A stretch of DNA of 64,000 nt from Thereva unica (lineage: Eukaryota > Arthropoda > Insecta > Diptera > Therevidae), in NCBI GenBank assembly GCA_949987705.1, contig OX465282.1:69499922-69563921 (forward strand). The letters run 5' to 3'. Positions 11,101 to 22,138 of the stretch are shown one piece after another. Made by a program: the position numbers and the translations under genes. Below the pieces are notes generated by a model. That model worked only from the letters and a program-made list of their open reading frames with translations, was not told where the DNA came from and ran no database searches. Positions within the stretch are counted from its first letter, which is position 1. Every line of letters starts with the position of its first letter.

Positions 11101-14100
11101 GAGTCCAGTGCAACAAGAATGCTTACTTTCGCCATTATTCTTTCTTATTTCTAGACTACGCGGATGATATTTGTTTTCTGACCCAAAGAATTAGAATCTG
11201 AAAAATATGGTAAACAACTTAGCTACCGAAAGTAGTTCATCAGATTTAAGGCTAAATCCGACTAAAACCAAAGAAATGCGGATAAATGCAAACACCATTG
11301 AACGTACAGCGTTGAGAAATAGTGACGTGGAACTGGTAGATCAATTCTGTTACCTCGGTAGAATTATGGTCGAAAATGGCGGTGCAGAAGAAGACGTCAG
11401 TTCTAGAAAGCAAAAAGCACTGATGCATGCCTGCCTCATATATGGATATCAACGGAGATTTCAATTAACACCAAATTGTGCCTGTTCAACTTCAAGCTTA
11501 AGCCAGTTCTTTTGTACGCTTGCGAAACATGGGAAGTTACCCAATTCATCACAAGGCGTCTACAAGTTTTCTTCAACAGATGCCTACGTGGTAACCTAAA
11601 AATCCGCTGGCAAGATAGAGCTTCAAATGAAGAACTAACGCTGATGATGTAGAAGAACTTTGCGACACCCTTGCTTACTTATCTCTTGCTTATATCCTTG
11701 GAGCCCAAATATACTACAGTATGGTCAAAATTACTACCTTTAATGGAAAATGGAGGCCCATGACAAAATTATTGGCAGCATCCCTCTCTCGGCTGTCCCA
11801 TAATTAAACTTTGCTGGAAATTGTATGGCTTTAGGATGGGTAAGGGGTACGCCATCCCTTTCAAAATCAATTTGAACAGATGATATGTTTGTTTTATACA
11901 TTTGCATTCGACGAAACTCGGTGATGTTGCCGATAGGCGTTCACCAACCCTTTCGAGACGTCAGAGTTAGCACGTAATATAACTTTGGTTCATAATAATA
12001 TTCTCAATCTTTCGCCACCACCAGATATCTGAGTTTGAATTGATTTGGTTACCATCGTAAATATTTCTCTTTGACCAGTATTCATAGCTCGTTGAGCCAA
12101 TTGGAACTGCTTTTCGTTCATGGATAATGGTGGTACTTCTTCTTCTTTTTCTAATCAATAGGCTCAACTTGTTCTTGCATACCATATTGCCAGCGCCATT
12201 TAAATTTTCGATACAGTTTCATTCTTTGAATAGAGAAGAGAATGAAGCGCAATTAATTAAAACCAGGGAAGCATTTTGGTAACACTTATGCACAGCATTC
12301 TTTAGTATTTGTGTCTAACCCGGACAATGGCGGTGTCATATTTAGTCAAAAACCGGGAGGGATTGCGTTTCTCAACAATCATCCCGATGAGAACACTACA
12401 CTTGGCTAAATGTTTGGAGCAAACCCTTCGTAAACCTGAACAAATTTCGCTATGCCTCTGTTCAAGTTAGACAATGTATTTTGTGGTTGCGGTCAAAGTT
12501 TGTTTACATTTGAAATTGTGGAGAAAACTGCGCTTTTAATTTATTTTTATTGACATTAAATGTCGCACTTCCAAAAAAACAACTGAATATGCAACGCGAC
12601 ACTTTATTCTTTGGATTGGAAGGATAAATTGTACACTTTATATTCATACATTAACGAAAATTTATTAAATTCCTATGATAGTGAAAGTTCTCAGTTGCCT
12701 TCTCCCGCGTTTTCCACTCCGTTGCTTGACACCCGTGGAGAGGGAAAATTAGAGAGAAAATTTCGTGAGCTCAAGTGCTTTCCTCGAATCCGTATACATG
12801 TACGCTATGTTCGGTTCCTTATCTTCTCTATTCAAAGGTTTCATTAATCCCCATTTTGGTTTTTTTAATTTTTTACCACAGATTCGTCAATTGTGAACTA
12901 AAATTGTCAGATTGCATTGTCACCGAAACTCATAAGAATCGGTTCAGTAGAAGTAGTTGAAAAAACTCTCGCAAAATTTGAACCAAAGAAACAAACAAAC
13001 AAATATACGATGCCAAGCTAAATAAAACCATTAAAAAATAATTTAAATGGAAATAAATTTAAGTTCGGAACTAACTAATTTTGGAATAAATTAATAATTT
13101 TTAGATGTAAAATTGCAAAATATGTGACGTCACACTAGGGAGGGGGAGTCGTTCAAAAGTGACCAGCTGTGACAAGGACGGGGGAGGACTAAAAAAATCA
13201 CGAAATTCGTGTGACGTAATTTATAGATGGCCCCTTATGACTCAAATTAAATAGTAGTGTGAATTTATAAGAACATTAAAGGTTTGCTTTATTAAATATA
13301 ACGATTTTGGGGGGCGAACGGCTAACAAAGGCCTCGAAAAGTGGTAGCACCCGATTTGTCACTTCTGTCAAGACCCGAGAAAAGTCACTGCAGACGAACA
13401 CCTAGCAGACCTGTTAGCAAGTCCTAACCCCACCTCCCCGCGGTGCGCCCTGGGGTACTTCTTCGGAAGGAGCTAACGGGAGACGGGCGAAGGGCGAGCT
13501 CTCTGCGCCAAAAAACAGAGTTTTTAAGTCGGTTGGGCTGAGGGTTAGCAACCCGCTCCCATAAAAAACACCATTGCTACGAATCGGCAAACAATGCCTC
13601 GGAACCGGATGGACAACATGACGACGACCCTTGCGTGGTGGGGATAATTTTGTTAAAAATCCAGAAAGTGAAGAAATACTTTTTGGGCAATTTCCTGCAA
13701 ATCAAGCAGAAGATAACATAAATGTCGATTGTCTATGTGTATGCCGCTTTTCAAGATACCCACATTGTTGAAAATCAAGGTTAATTTAGTTGTAACTACT
13801 TAGAGCTTTTTATAAATTGTCATAATGCCTGAATATACGGTAAAGATAATCCGGAATAAATGAGCTTTTACGGTGGAGGGGGTAAATTTTTCTGTTCCCG
13901 ATAAATTTGGGATTGGGGCATGCGCACTGCGGTTTTCCTCGAATTGGGTTTGTGTGCGTGCATATTTGGTCTTGCGCACTTCGCATATTTCCGTTGTTAG
14001 GCACAACTGAATTTTTTGGCGGGTGAATTTTGCGAAGTTTCCATGCAATTCAAAAATTAGTGAGGTTATGGGTGAATATTTGATCTTGCGCATTTCGCAT

Positions 14101-17100
14101 ATTTCCCTTATGAGCTCCAACTGAATTTTCTGGCGGGTGAAGTTTGCATACAATTCAAATATAAGTGAGGTTATACGAAATTAATTTTAGACCCTGTTTA
14201 GATGTTGCGCTTTGTCGCGCGCTTTGAGTCGCCTCAAAGCGCACATTTGTTTAGACGATTCGCTTTGAGCCCAGTCGCTTCCTTTACAGCTGGAACAAAT
14301 GGAATAAAAACAATTTGCATAATTCTATCTACGAAGTATTGGCGTGTTTTTATAAAGTGTGATAACAATTTTTGCGATATCCAGAGTATTTCCGTTTTTT
14401 TAAATAAGAAAAGTGATATGGTGTTTTTGTAAATTGCCAAAATAACATTTCTTAAAAGTTTTCTCGCACGTGTTTTCACTTAGAAGGCTGAAACGAAAGT
14501 GAAATGGAACACGAAGATGGAACAAAATGAAATTAAAACGCCAAAAAAGCGCAAGTGAATCCCTTTCTGATCAAGACTCACTTCCCACCGCCCCGAAACC
14601 TCTCCGCGCTCACAAATTTCGTGAGGCACTTGCGCTGAAGCGCACCGTCTAAACAGGGTCTTATGCGAAGTTTGCATAATTTTCCAGAAAAAGGGAGGTT
14701 ATGCGATGGATGATGATGTTCTCACATTCAAACTTAAAAAAATGTGGTTGTGTGAAGTTGTTTACAAACAAAGTAATAATTATTTTGTAAACCAGGGCTC
14801 CATTGGCAAACACTTATGATATGTATAAATTATTAAATGAAATCACACATTGAAGATAGTTTTAGTTTTTGGTAACATTATAGCTAATGTTACCTCAATT
14901 AACTGTAAATAAACATTAGTTCTACTATCATTAGCAGCAGGATTAGCAGCAGTAACAGATATCTGAAAAAAGTACTTGCACCTTCACCACTTTGTTCATA
15001 AGCGGTGGCCGTGGCAGATTTAAAATTCAAAGTTTTAAAACCTTTGCGCGGAGGTGCAGGAGATGGATAGATTGGCATGGCATGCATATGGATTAACACG
15101 ATGTAGATGCTTACAATGCTTTAGTAAGAATCACCATCAACAGTGACATTTTTACCACAAGAATTTAAAAAAGAACAGTGTCATTCAATTGTTATCCACT
15201 AATGACCTGAAAAGGCATAAAATAAGAGGGCGGCATGTCTAAATACACATTTCCGTAGAATTCTCTACACATTAATGCTATTCTTTTCCATGAACAACCA
15301 CTGTTTGTTAAGTAAATAGCAACTTTTTTCAAACCGAAACCACACATTTTAAATTGCACAAATGGAATCCTTTTTCAAATTTACTAGAAATAAATTGCAT
15401 TTAAACTCCTTTTTACTAAAAACCAGGGCATCGAACGACTTTTCCATATTCAAAAATTAATTTTGACGTTTGCATAATATTTAAAATAAACAGTTTTTGT
15501 GTACATATTCCATTCTTAGTTGTGTGGGTAAAGCTCACAATTTTGTATGGCATACCGTTTATACGTAAAATGAGTTTATCCCCAAATCCCAAATAAAATA
15601 AGGTCTAGTATAAATCGGCATATAGAAAACTTTGATTTATATTCATTCAATTAATTTAGTATGCGTTGCCCATTTTTGTTTTAGTTTGTCAGTCTTAAAT
15701 AGATTTTTGATGAGCACAAACGTTTTGAGGAATCTTTAGAATTTTATATTTCAAGACGACTGGTAATGAGATTAAGAAGGTTCTAAGAAGACGGATGAAC
15801 ATAAAAGGACATTTTACCTACGAGAACAAACATATGGTTTTATTTTAATTGCAGGTTTTAGGGAATTTGAATAACCGTATCATTTGGCGACCGTGACAGG
15901 ACGGTAGGTTACAGAATGTCCGAAAACAGGAAGAGGTCATCGTATGGCTGTTTGTAGAAGCAGACTCAGGTGTACGGTATGTGGTAAAACGCACCATACT
16001 ATTATATGCGAGCAGGAGTTTGAAGTACAACAGCCTCATACGAGGCAAGAGTTAGAACGAAGTGATCAGATGCTAGCAAATATGGTGAGATCTTGTAAGG
16101 TGGTGCTGCAAACATTCCTGGTGAAACTGAGAGGAAAAAATTCGGAACGAATCACAAGGGCAATAATTGACACAGGATCACAGCGATCTTATATTTTAAG
16201 AGATGTCGTTGTTGACATGCAGTATGAACCAGTGAGAAGAGAGAGAATTCGTCATGATTTGTTCGCAGGATTAAATACTAATATTATAGATCATGAAGTA
16301 TTCAAAATTCATATCTCGGACGTAGATGATAAGTACAACTGCCAGTTTGAGGTACTAGACCAGCGAACCATATGCGGCAAAATAGAGCCGATAACACTAG
16401 GACCATGGATACGTGAACTAGAGAAACACAACATTTATTTGACAGATTTCGAAGACAAGCCTATAGAGATTCTATTAGGAGCTGATGCTGCAGGCAGATT
16501 GTTTACCGGCAGACAACATGAAATATCGACGGGCCATGGAAACAAAGTTAGGCTGGACGCTAATTGGATGTCTTCCTGATGAAACTATGTCAAAAAATAT
16601 TGCAATGATTGTAACAACGAAAGATGCAGATATCTCAGATTTATGGCGCTTAGATGTGCTAGGTATTATGGATCCAGTAGAGAAGAAAAGAAAGCGAGAG
16701 CTTCAGTTAGAAGCAGAGCAACATTTTTTGAGAACAGTAACCGTCGATGAAGAAGGTAGATATTCGGTTCATCTACCATGGATAGAGGATCATCCACCGC
16801 TGCCTAGTAACTACGAACTATCCTTAAAAAGATTAAAGGCTACTAATAAAAAGCTGAAAGCAAGTGGATACTATGAAGCATATGAGGCAGTGCTAAAAGA
16901 CTGGATCCATGAAGGAATCATTGAAGAGGTATCATCGGAGCATCCTGAGGAAAGAGCTCATTATTTACCACACAGAGCAGTTATCAAATTAAATAGTACA
17001 ACGAAAATACGTCCCGTGTTTGATGCTTCGGCGAGAGAAAAAGGACATCCCAGTTTGAATAGTTGTCTGGAAAAAGGACCCAATTTGATAGAATTGATAC

Positions 17101-20100
17101 CCTCTGTTTTGACCAAATTTCGACTAAAGAAGATTGGCGTAGTAGCTGACATAAAGAAGGCCTTTCTACAAATTAGTCTTTCGCATCAGGATCGGAATTT
17201 TCTACGATTTATATGGTATAACAGCGAAAATCAGCTTAAGATATATAGACATCGACGAGTGGTCTTTGGAGTTTCATGTAGCCCGTTCTTGTTAGGTGCA
17301 GTGATCCAATTTCATCTGAAGAAAATGTTGAAAGATTGTCTCGAAGGTGAACAACCATATTCTGCAGCTGTAGTAAAAAATCTACTAAATTGTTTTTATG
17401 TTGACAATTGTGTGACCAGTGTCGCCGATGAAAAAGAATTGCACAATTTTATGAAGGAAGCTGTCGAAATCATGAAGCAAGCACGTTTCGATCTGAGAGG
17501 GTGGGAGTACACTTCTTTGGTCTATGACGGAAGGGACGACCGCTCTAACGTGCTGGGGATGTTGTGGAATCGAAAAACAGATACTTTAGAAGTAAGTTTG
17601 GAAAGTTTAAATTCTCTTGATCTTTCGCAGATAACGAAGAGATCTATATTGTCTGCAACACACCGTATCTTTGATCCGATTGGTGTAACATGCCCCTTAT
17701 TGTTAACTCCGAAGTTGCTGCTGCAAGAGATTTGGTCGCAGAATGTCGGATGGGATACATCAGTGGGTGATCAGGAAAAAGCACGGTTTCTAAAATGGAA
17801 GGAAGATTTGATGTATTTGAAGCAGCTACAGATTCCAAGATGGCTAATATCTACGAACGAACTAGCGGAGTATAATACTCTCCATGTTTTTGGTGATGCT
17901 AGCCAATATGCGTATGCCGCAGTCATTTTCCTGAGGACCGAGACATCTTCACAGATAAATGTACAATTGATACAAGCGAAGACCAGGATTTCACCAATCA
18001 GTAAAGCGCGCAAAAGGATGACGATACCGAGATTAGAATTATTAGCGGCTAATATTGGTGTACGGTTAGTAAAAAATGTTAATGAGGATATAAACATCCC
18101 TATTGTAAAAACCATGTTTTGGAGTGATTCAACCACAGTCCTAGCGTGGATTGAACGGGACGAACAGTGGGATGTATTCGTACGAAACCGAGTAAAGGAG
18201 ATCAGGGAGAGAACTTCTAAGAAGCAATGGAGATATATTCCTGGTATATGTAATCCTGCTGACTTGCCGTCGAGAGGCTGTAATGGGAAGAAGTTGATAG
18301 AGTCTTTATGGTGGAATGGCAGAGCGTGGTTGAGAAAATCTCCTAATACCTGGCCTTCACATGACCTTATATTTGATGAAAACGAAATAAATATGGAGAA
18401 GAAGAAAACCGTGATATCTTCAACAGCCATGATTTGTACCAAAGAGGATGATGACTGGTATTATAGATATTTTTCCAAATATAGACAGATCGTACGGTTA
18501 ATAGCATGGATTTTAAGATTCAAAGAAAATTGTCTAATTCGAAACGGAACCAAAAGATGTGGTGAATTGACAGTGGAAGAGTATGCGGTGGCGGAAATTA
18601 GGACGCTATGGTTGATACAAAAAGATTCGTTTTCTGGCATAAGTGATGCACGTTTGTCAAGTTTACAGTCATTTATGGGAACGGATGGACTTATTCGACT
18701 GAAGACCAAGATTTCACGAGGAGAATATGACGTAGACTTTTGTTATCCAGTGGTTTTACCAAACAACAAACATCCAGTTGTTTTTCGACTGATATTTGGA
18801 GAACATCTAGATTCATGCCATGCAGGTATACAAACTACGATGACTATTTTAAGGAAACGATACTGGGTCATAGGATGTAGACGAACCGTCCGATCCGTTT
18901 TGAATAAATGTGTCGTATGTAAACGGCATACCGCCAAAAAGTTACAAGTGCAGTCTCCACCTTTACCAGTCGATAGGGTTCGTGAAGCTAAAATATTTGA
19001 AATAGTAGGTATAGATCTTGCTGGTCCGCTATTTTTGAAAACTAAACGTGGAGGAGTTTACGAGAAAGCATGGATATGTTTGTTTACCTGTGCGGTATAT
19101 GGAGCGGTTCATTTGGAACTGCTACCGTCTTTGTCGACTGAACGATTTATCCTGTGCCTGCGTAAGTTTATCAGCAGAAGAGGACGACCGAATACGATAT
19201 ACACCGACAATGGTATTAATTTTGTGGGTACTGCGAATGCTTTGTCAAGAATAGACTGGAGTAAAATAGAAAAGACAACAGTGGCAATGAAGATTAAATG
19301 GAAATTCAATCCACCCACTGCAGCATGGTGGGGAGGATGGTGGGAGCGACTCGTTGGTTTATTGAAACAGTTATTGCGCAGGATCCTTGGTAAGACATCA
19401 TTAGATTTTGACGAGATGCATGCTGTACTATGTGAATGTGAGGCCGTAATCAATGCCAGACCCTTGACTTATCTTTCGGAAGATACAACGGATTTGACGC
19501 CGCTGACGCCCGATTTATTCTTAAAAGAAATTGGAGAAATTGGAGTGCCCGATTTAGATGTTATTGAAGGTACCCCTAATTTAGGCAAACGCGGCAAACA
19601 CCGTCAACGTTTGCGAGAAATGTTAAAGGTGAGATTTTTCAATGAATATTTGGGACGTTTGACGCTTTTCGCGAAGAAATTTTCACCGAAAATTGTCCGC
19701 GTCGGAGAATTAGTACTTGTCGAAAATGAGAACGCAAAACGGGTTGATTGGCCACTAGCAAGAATAGAAGAGGTAATTCCTGGACGTGAAGGTGTGGTGC
19801 GACTTGTTAAGCTGAGAACTCCTTCCGGAGTTATGTTGCGGCCCATACAAAGAATTATTCCATTAGAAATGAATGTCATGTCGAGTGATAAAGAAGCAAA
19901 GACGACTCATACATCCGATATCACAGCCGCTTTACCAGATGAGGAAGGATATGGAGCGTTTGAAGCCAATTCTACTGTACAACAGGTTACACGTAGTGGT
20001 AGATTAGTTAAACCTCCTATCAGATTAAACTTGTAAATTCATTTGTATTGTTTGTGTTACTTGATAATATGTAAGTTAATTAAATTGTTCTTTGCATTAA

Positions 20101-22100
20101 CTTAGGTGGGAGAATGTTGAAAATCAAGGTTAATTTAGTTGTAACTACTTAGAGCTTTTTATAAATTGTCATAGATAACTTTGATTTATATTCATTCAAT
20201 TAATTTAGTATGCGTTGCCCATTTTTGTTTTAGTTTGTCAGTCTTAAATAGATTTTTGATGAGCACAAACGTTTTGAGGAATCTTTAGAATTTTATATTT
20301 CAAGACGACTGGTAATGAGATTAAGAAGGTTCTAAGAAGACGGATGAAAATAAAAGGACATTTTACCTACGAGAACAAACATATGGTTTTATTTTAATTG
20401 CAGGTTTTAGGGAATTTGAATAATCGTATCACACATATATACAAAACTGTCAATTGACAACTTGCAAGAAATCGCAGGACCGAAAACATCCGGCTAATGC
20501 CTGCACGAGGGGAAGTGAAAATTTCCCCGCTTTTTCTGTCATGAGAAAGTAAAGAAACACAAATTGGGTGAATTCTTGCTACCGCCGGATCCCACATTCG
20601 ATTTCTGGAACAAAGGTAAAATCTATGCTATGTCACCCCCCCACTCTCGAGAATACCACCCACTCAATGGACGGAGTTCACTTCAGGACTCGCGAGGTGT
20701 TTAGGTGTCTCAAAGAACTCGACGTCAATAATCCACTGGCCCCGACAAAATCCCCCCTATGGAACTTAAAAAATGTGCATCACCTTTGGCTAAACCCCTG
20801 CGCAAACTTTTTGCCCTGTCTTACTTCTCCGGAGAGTATCCCGACTCTTGGAAACTAGCTCATGTTCAGCCAATCCCAAAACTAGTTGGGATGTGGGTTT
20901 GACCCCTTCGGTTCACCCGATTAACTTCCCAGTATGATGAACGAAGATGGAATAAACTGACTTCTTACAAAATAGTTATACGTTTAGCACTAGTGGAAAA
21001 TTGGCTAGTATCAGAACTGATGACAAAGCAATCCCGAGAGAAGTTAGTTCAAATAACTATAATAGTAGTAAATCCACAAGATTTTTCTAGAGAATTTTTT
21101 TTTCCTGAACGTTAGCAAACAAACATGCCCTCCGTTTTCGTTCGCTGCACTAAAGCGAGTGTTCAAATTCGTATTGAGCGTGCTGAAGCGACGTTGACAA
21201 ACTGAGAAGCGAATGACTTCATTTGGAAATTCCAAAGCTTTCCGGAGATATTAGCAAAACTGTAACTGTTGGGTACCTGTCAGACTTGACCAAAAAGAAC
21301 AAATTTTGCGGTAGCTACTGGAAATCGCGGGAAAACCAGCAATTTCATGAAACTGATCACGCGTAGAAAACAATTCCCCGTCAAAAAGTGCTAATCCAAG
21401 GATTGAAAAAATCGCGCTGTTTGTAAAGGGTAACGAAATTTTTGCACGGTTTTTAGAGGTTGACGGATTTGGACAAGTGATGTTTTGTTCGAAGGCTATC
21501 GCTGTGCAGAACCCAAAAAAGATCACTTCGTTTAGAACGGGTCTCATTCCATTGAGTTTATTAGATATTAGCAAAACTTGTCAATTTAAGGTCTTTCTGA
21601 CAATTAGCCGAAGTTTTTCTATTTAAACAAAAAAGGCCCGACCGAATATTAGGAAAATCATAAACGTCGTTTAAACAAAAAAAAAAAACGGTTAGACCGA
21701 ATTTTATGAAAATCTTTTCAGGTCATATTTTGGTTAATACTCTTCGAACGGCACGTCTATCTTTTATAGTTCGCGCGATTTCGTGCAGGTACAAAAATCA
21801 CTTATGTCATTTAAACCAAAAAACCGCTCGACCGAAAATTATAAAAATGTTTTCAGATTATATTGTCGCTAATACGCTTCGAACGGCACCTCAAGTAAGT
21901 CAATATCTTTCGTGATTCGGGCGATATCGTGCAGGTACAAAAATTACTTACGCCGCTTAAACAAAAAAACGGCTCGACCGAATTTTATGAAAATCTTTTC
22001 AGATCATATTTCGGTTAATACGCTTCGAACGACACCTCAACGAAGTGGATATCTTTTTTGGTTCGCGCGATATCGTGCAGGAAAAAATGACCACATACGT

Positions 22101-22138
<38 letters not shown>

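Larger units (their letters stand above)
13825..15618. mobile_element. insertion inside the BEL 5' LTR
   Basis: About 1.8 kb absent from the 3' LTR. CATA at 13821-13824 and 15619-15622 may be its target duplication. It carries a two-copy tandem repeat and a Harbinger-type MITE, both listed separately. Its own ends (ATGCCTGAATATACGG and TATAAATCGG) show no clear inverted repeat, so the class is unknown. A 66-codon minus-strand frame at 14899-15099 was noted but has no recognised domain. Confidence 0.6.
13766..15882 (+). repeat. 5' LTR of the BEL element, split by an insertion
   Basis: The first 59 bp (13766-13824) equal the start of the 3' LTR. The rest resumes at about 15619-15882. The foreign sequence lies between, with the tetranucleotide CATA at both junctions. 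The intact LTR would be about 317 bp. Confidence 0.85.
13766..20431 (+). mobile_element. BEL/Pao LTR retrotransposon
   Basis: Two LTRs beginning TGTTGAAAATC and ending TATCA enclose a pol gene in BEL order (protease, RT, RNase H, integrase). The 5-bp duplication CACAT flanks the element (13761-13765 and 20432-20436). The LTRs differ at about two positions over some 310 comparable bases, so insertion is recent. Nearly all of gag is missing, since only about 60 bp separate the primer binding site from a zinc-knuckle-like motif. The 5' LTR is split by a 1.8 kb insertion. The element lies antisense to app in intron 8 and cannot move alone. Confidence 0.93.

Noticed and set aside
16485..16580. Programmed ribosomal frameshift signal in the BEL element
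   Set aside because: No clear slippery heptamer with a downstream stem was seen, and a single-base indel explains the two frames; kept only as a question under findings.
17771..18442. 223-codon frame antisense to BEL pol
   Set aside because: It lies opposite the RNase H coding region and has no domain. It is a shadow of a strongly coding plus strand.
21680..22090. CRISPR-like array
   Set aside because: Units are about 140 bp and similar along their whole length, with no short-repeat and unique-spacer pattern. The genome is eukaryotic.
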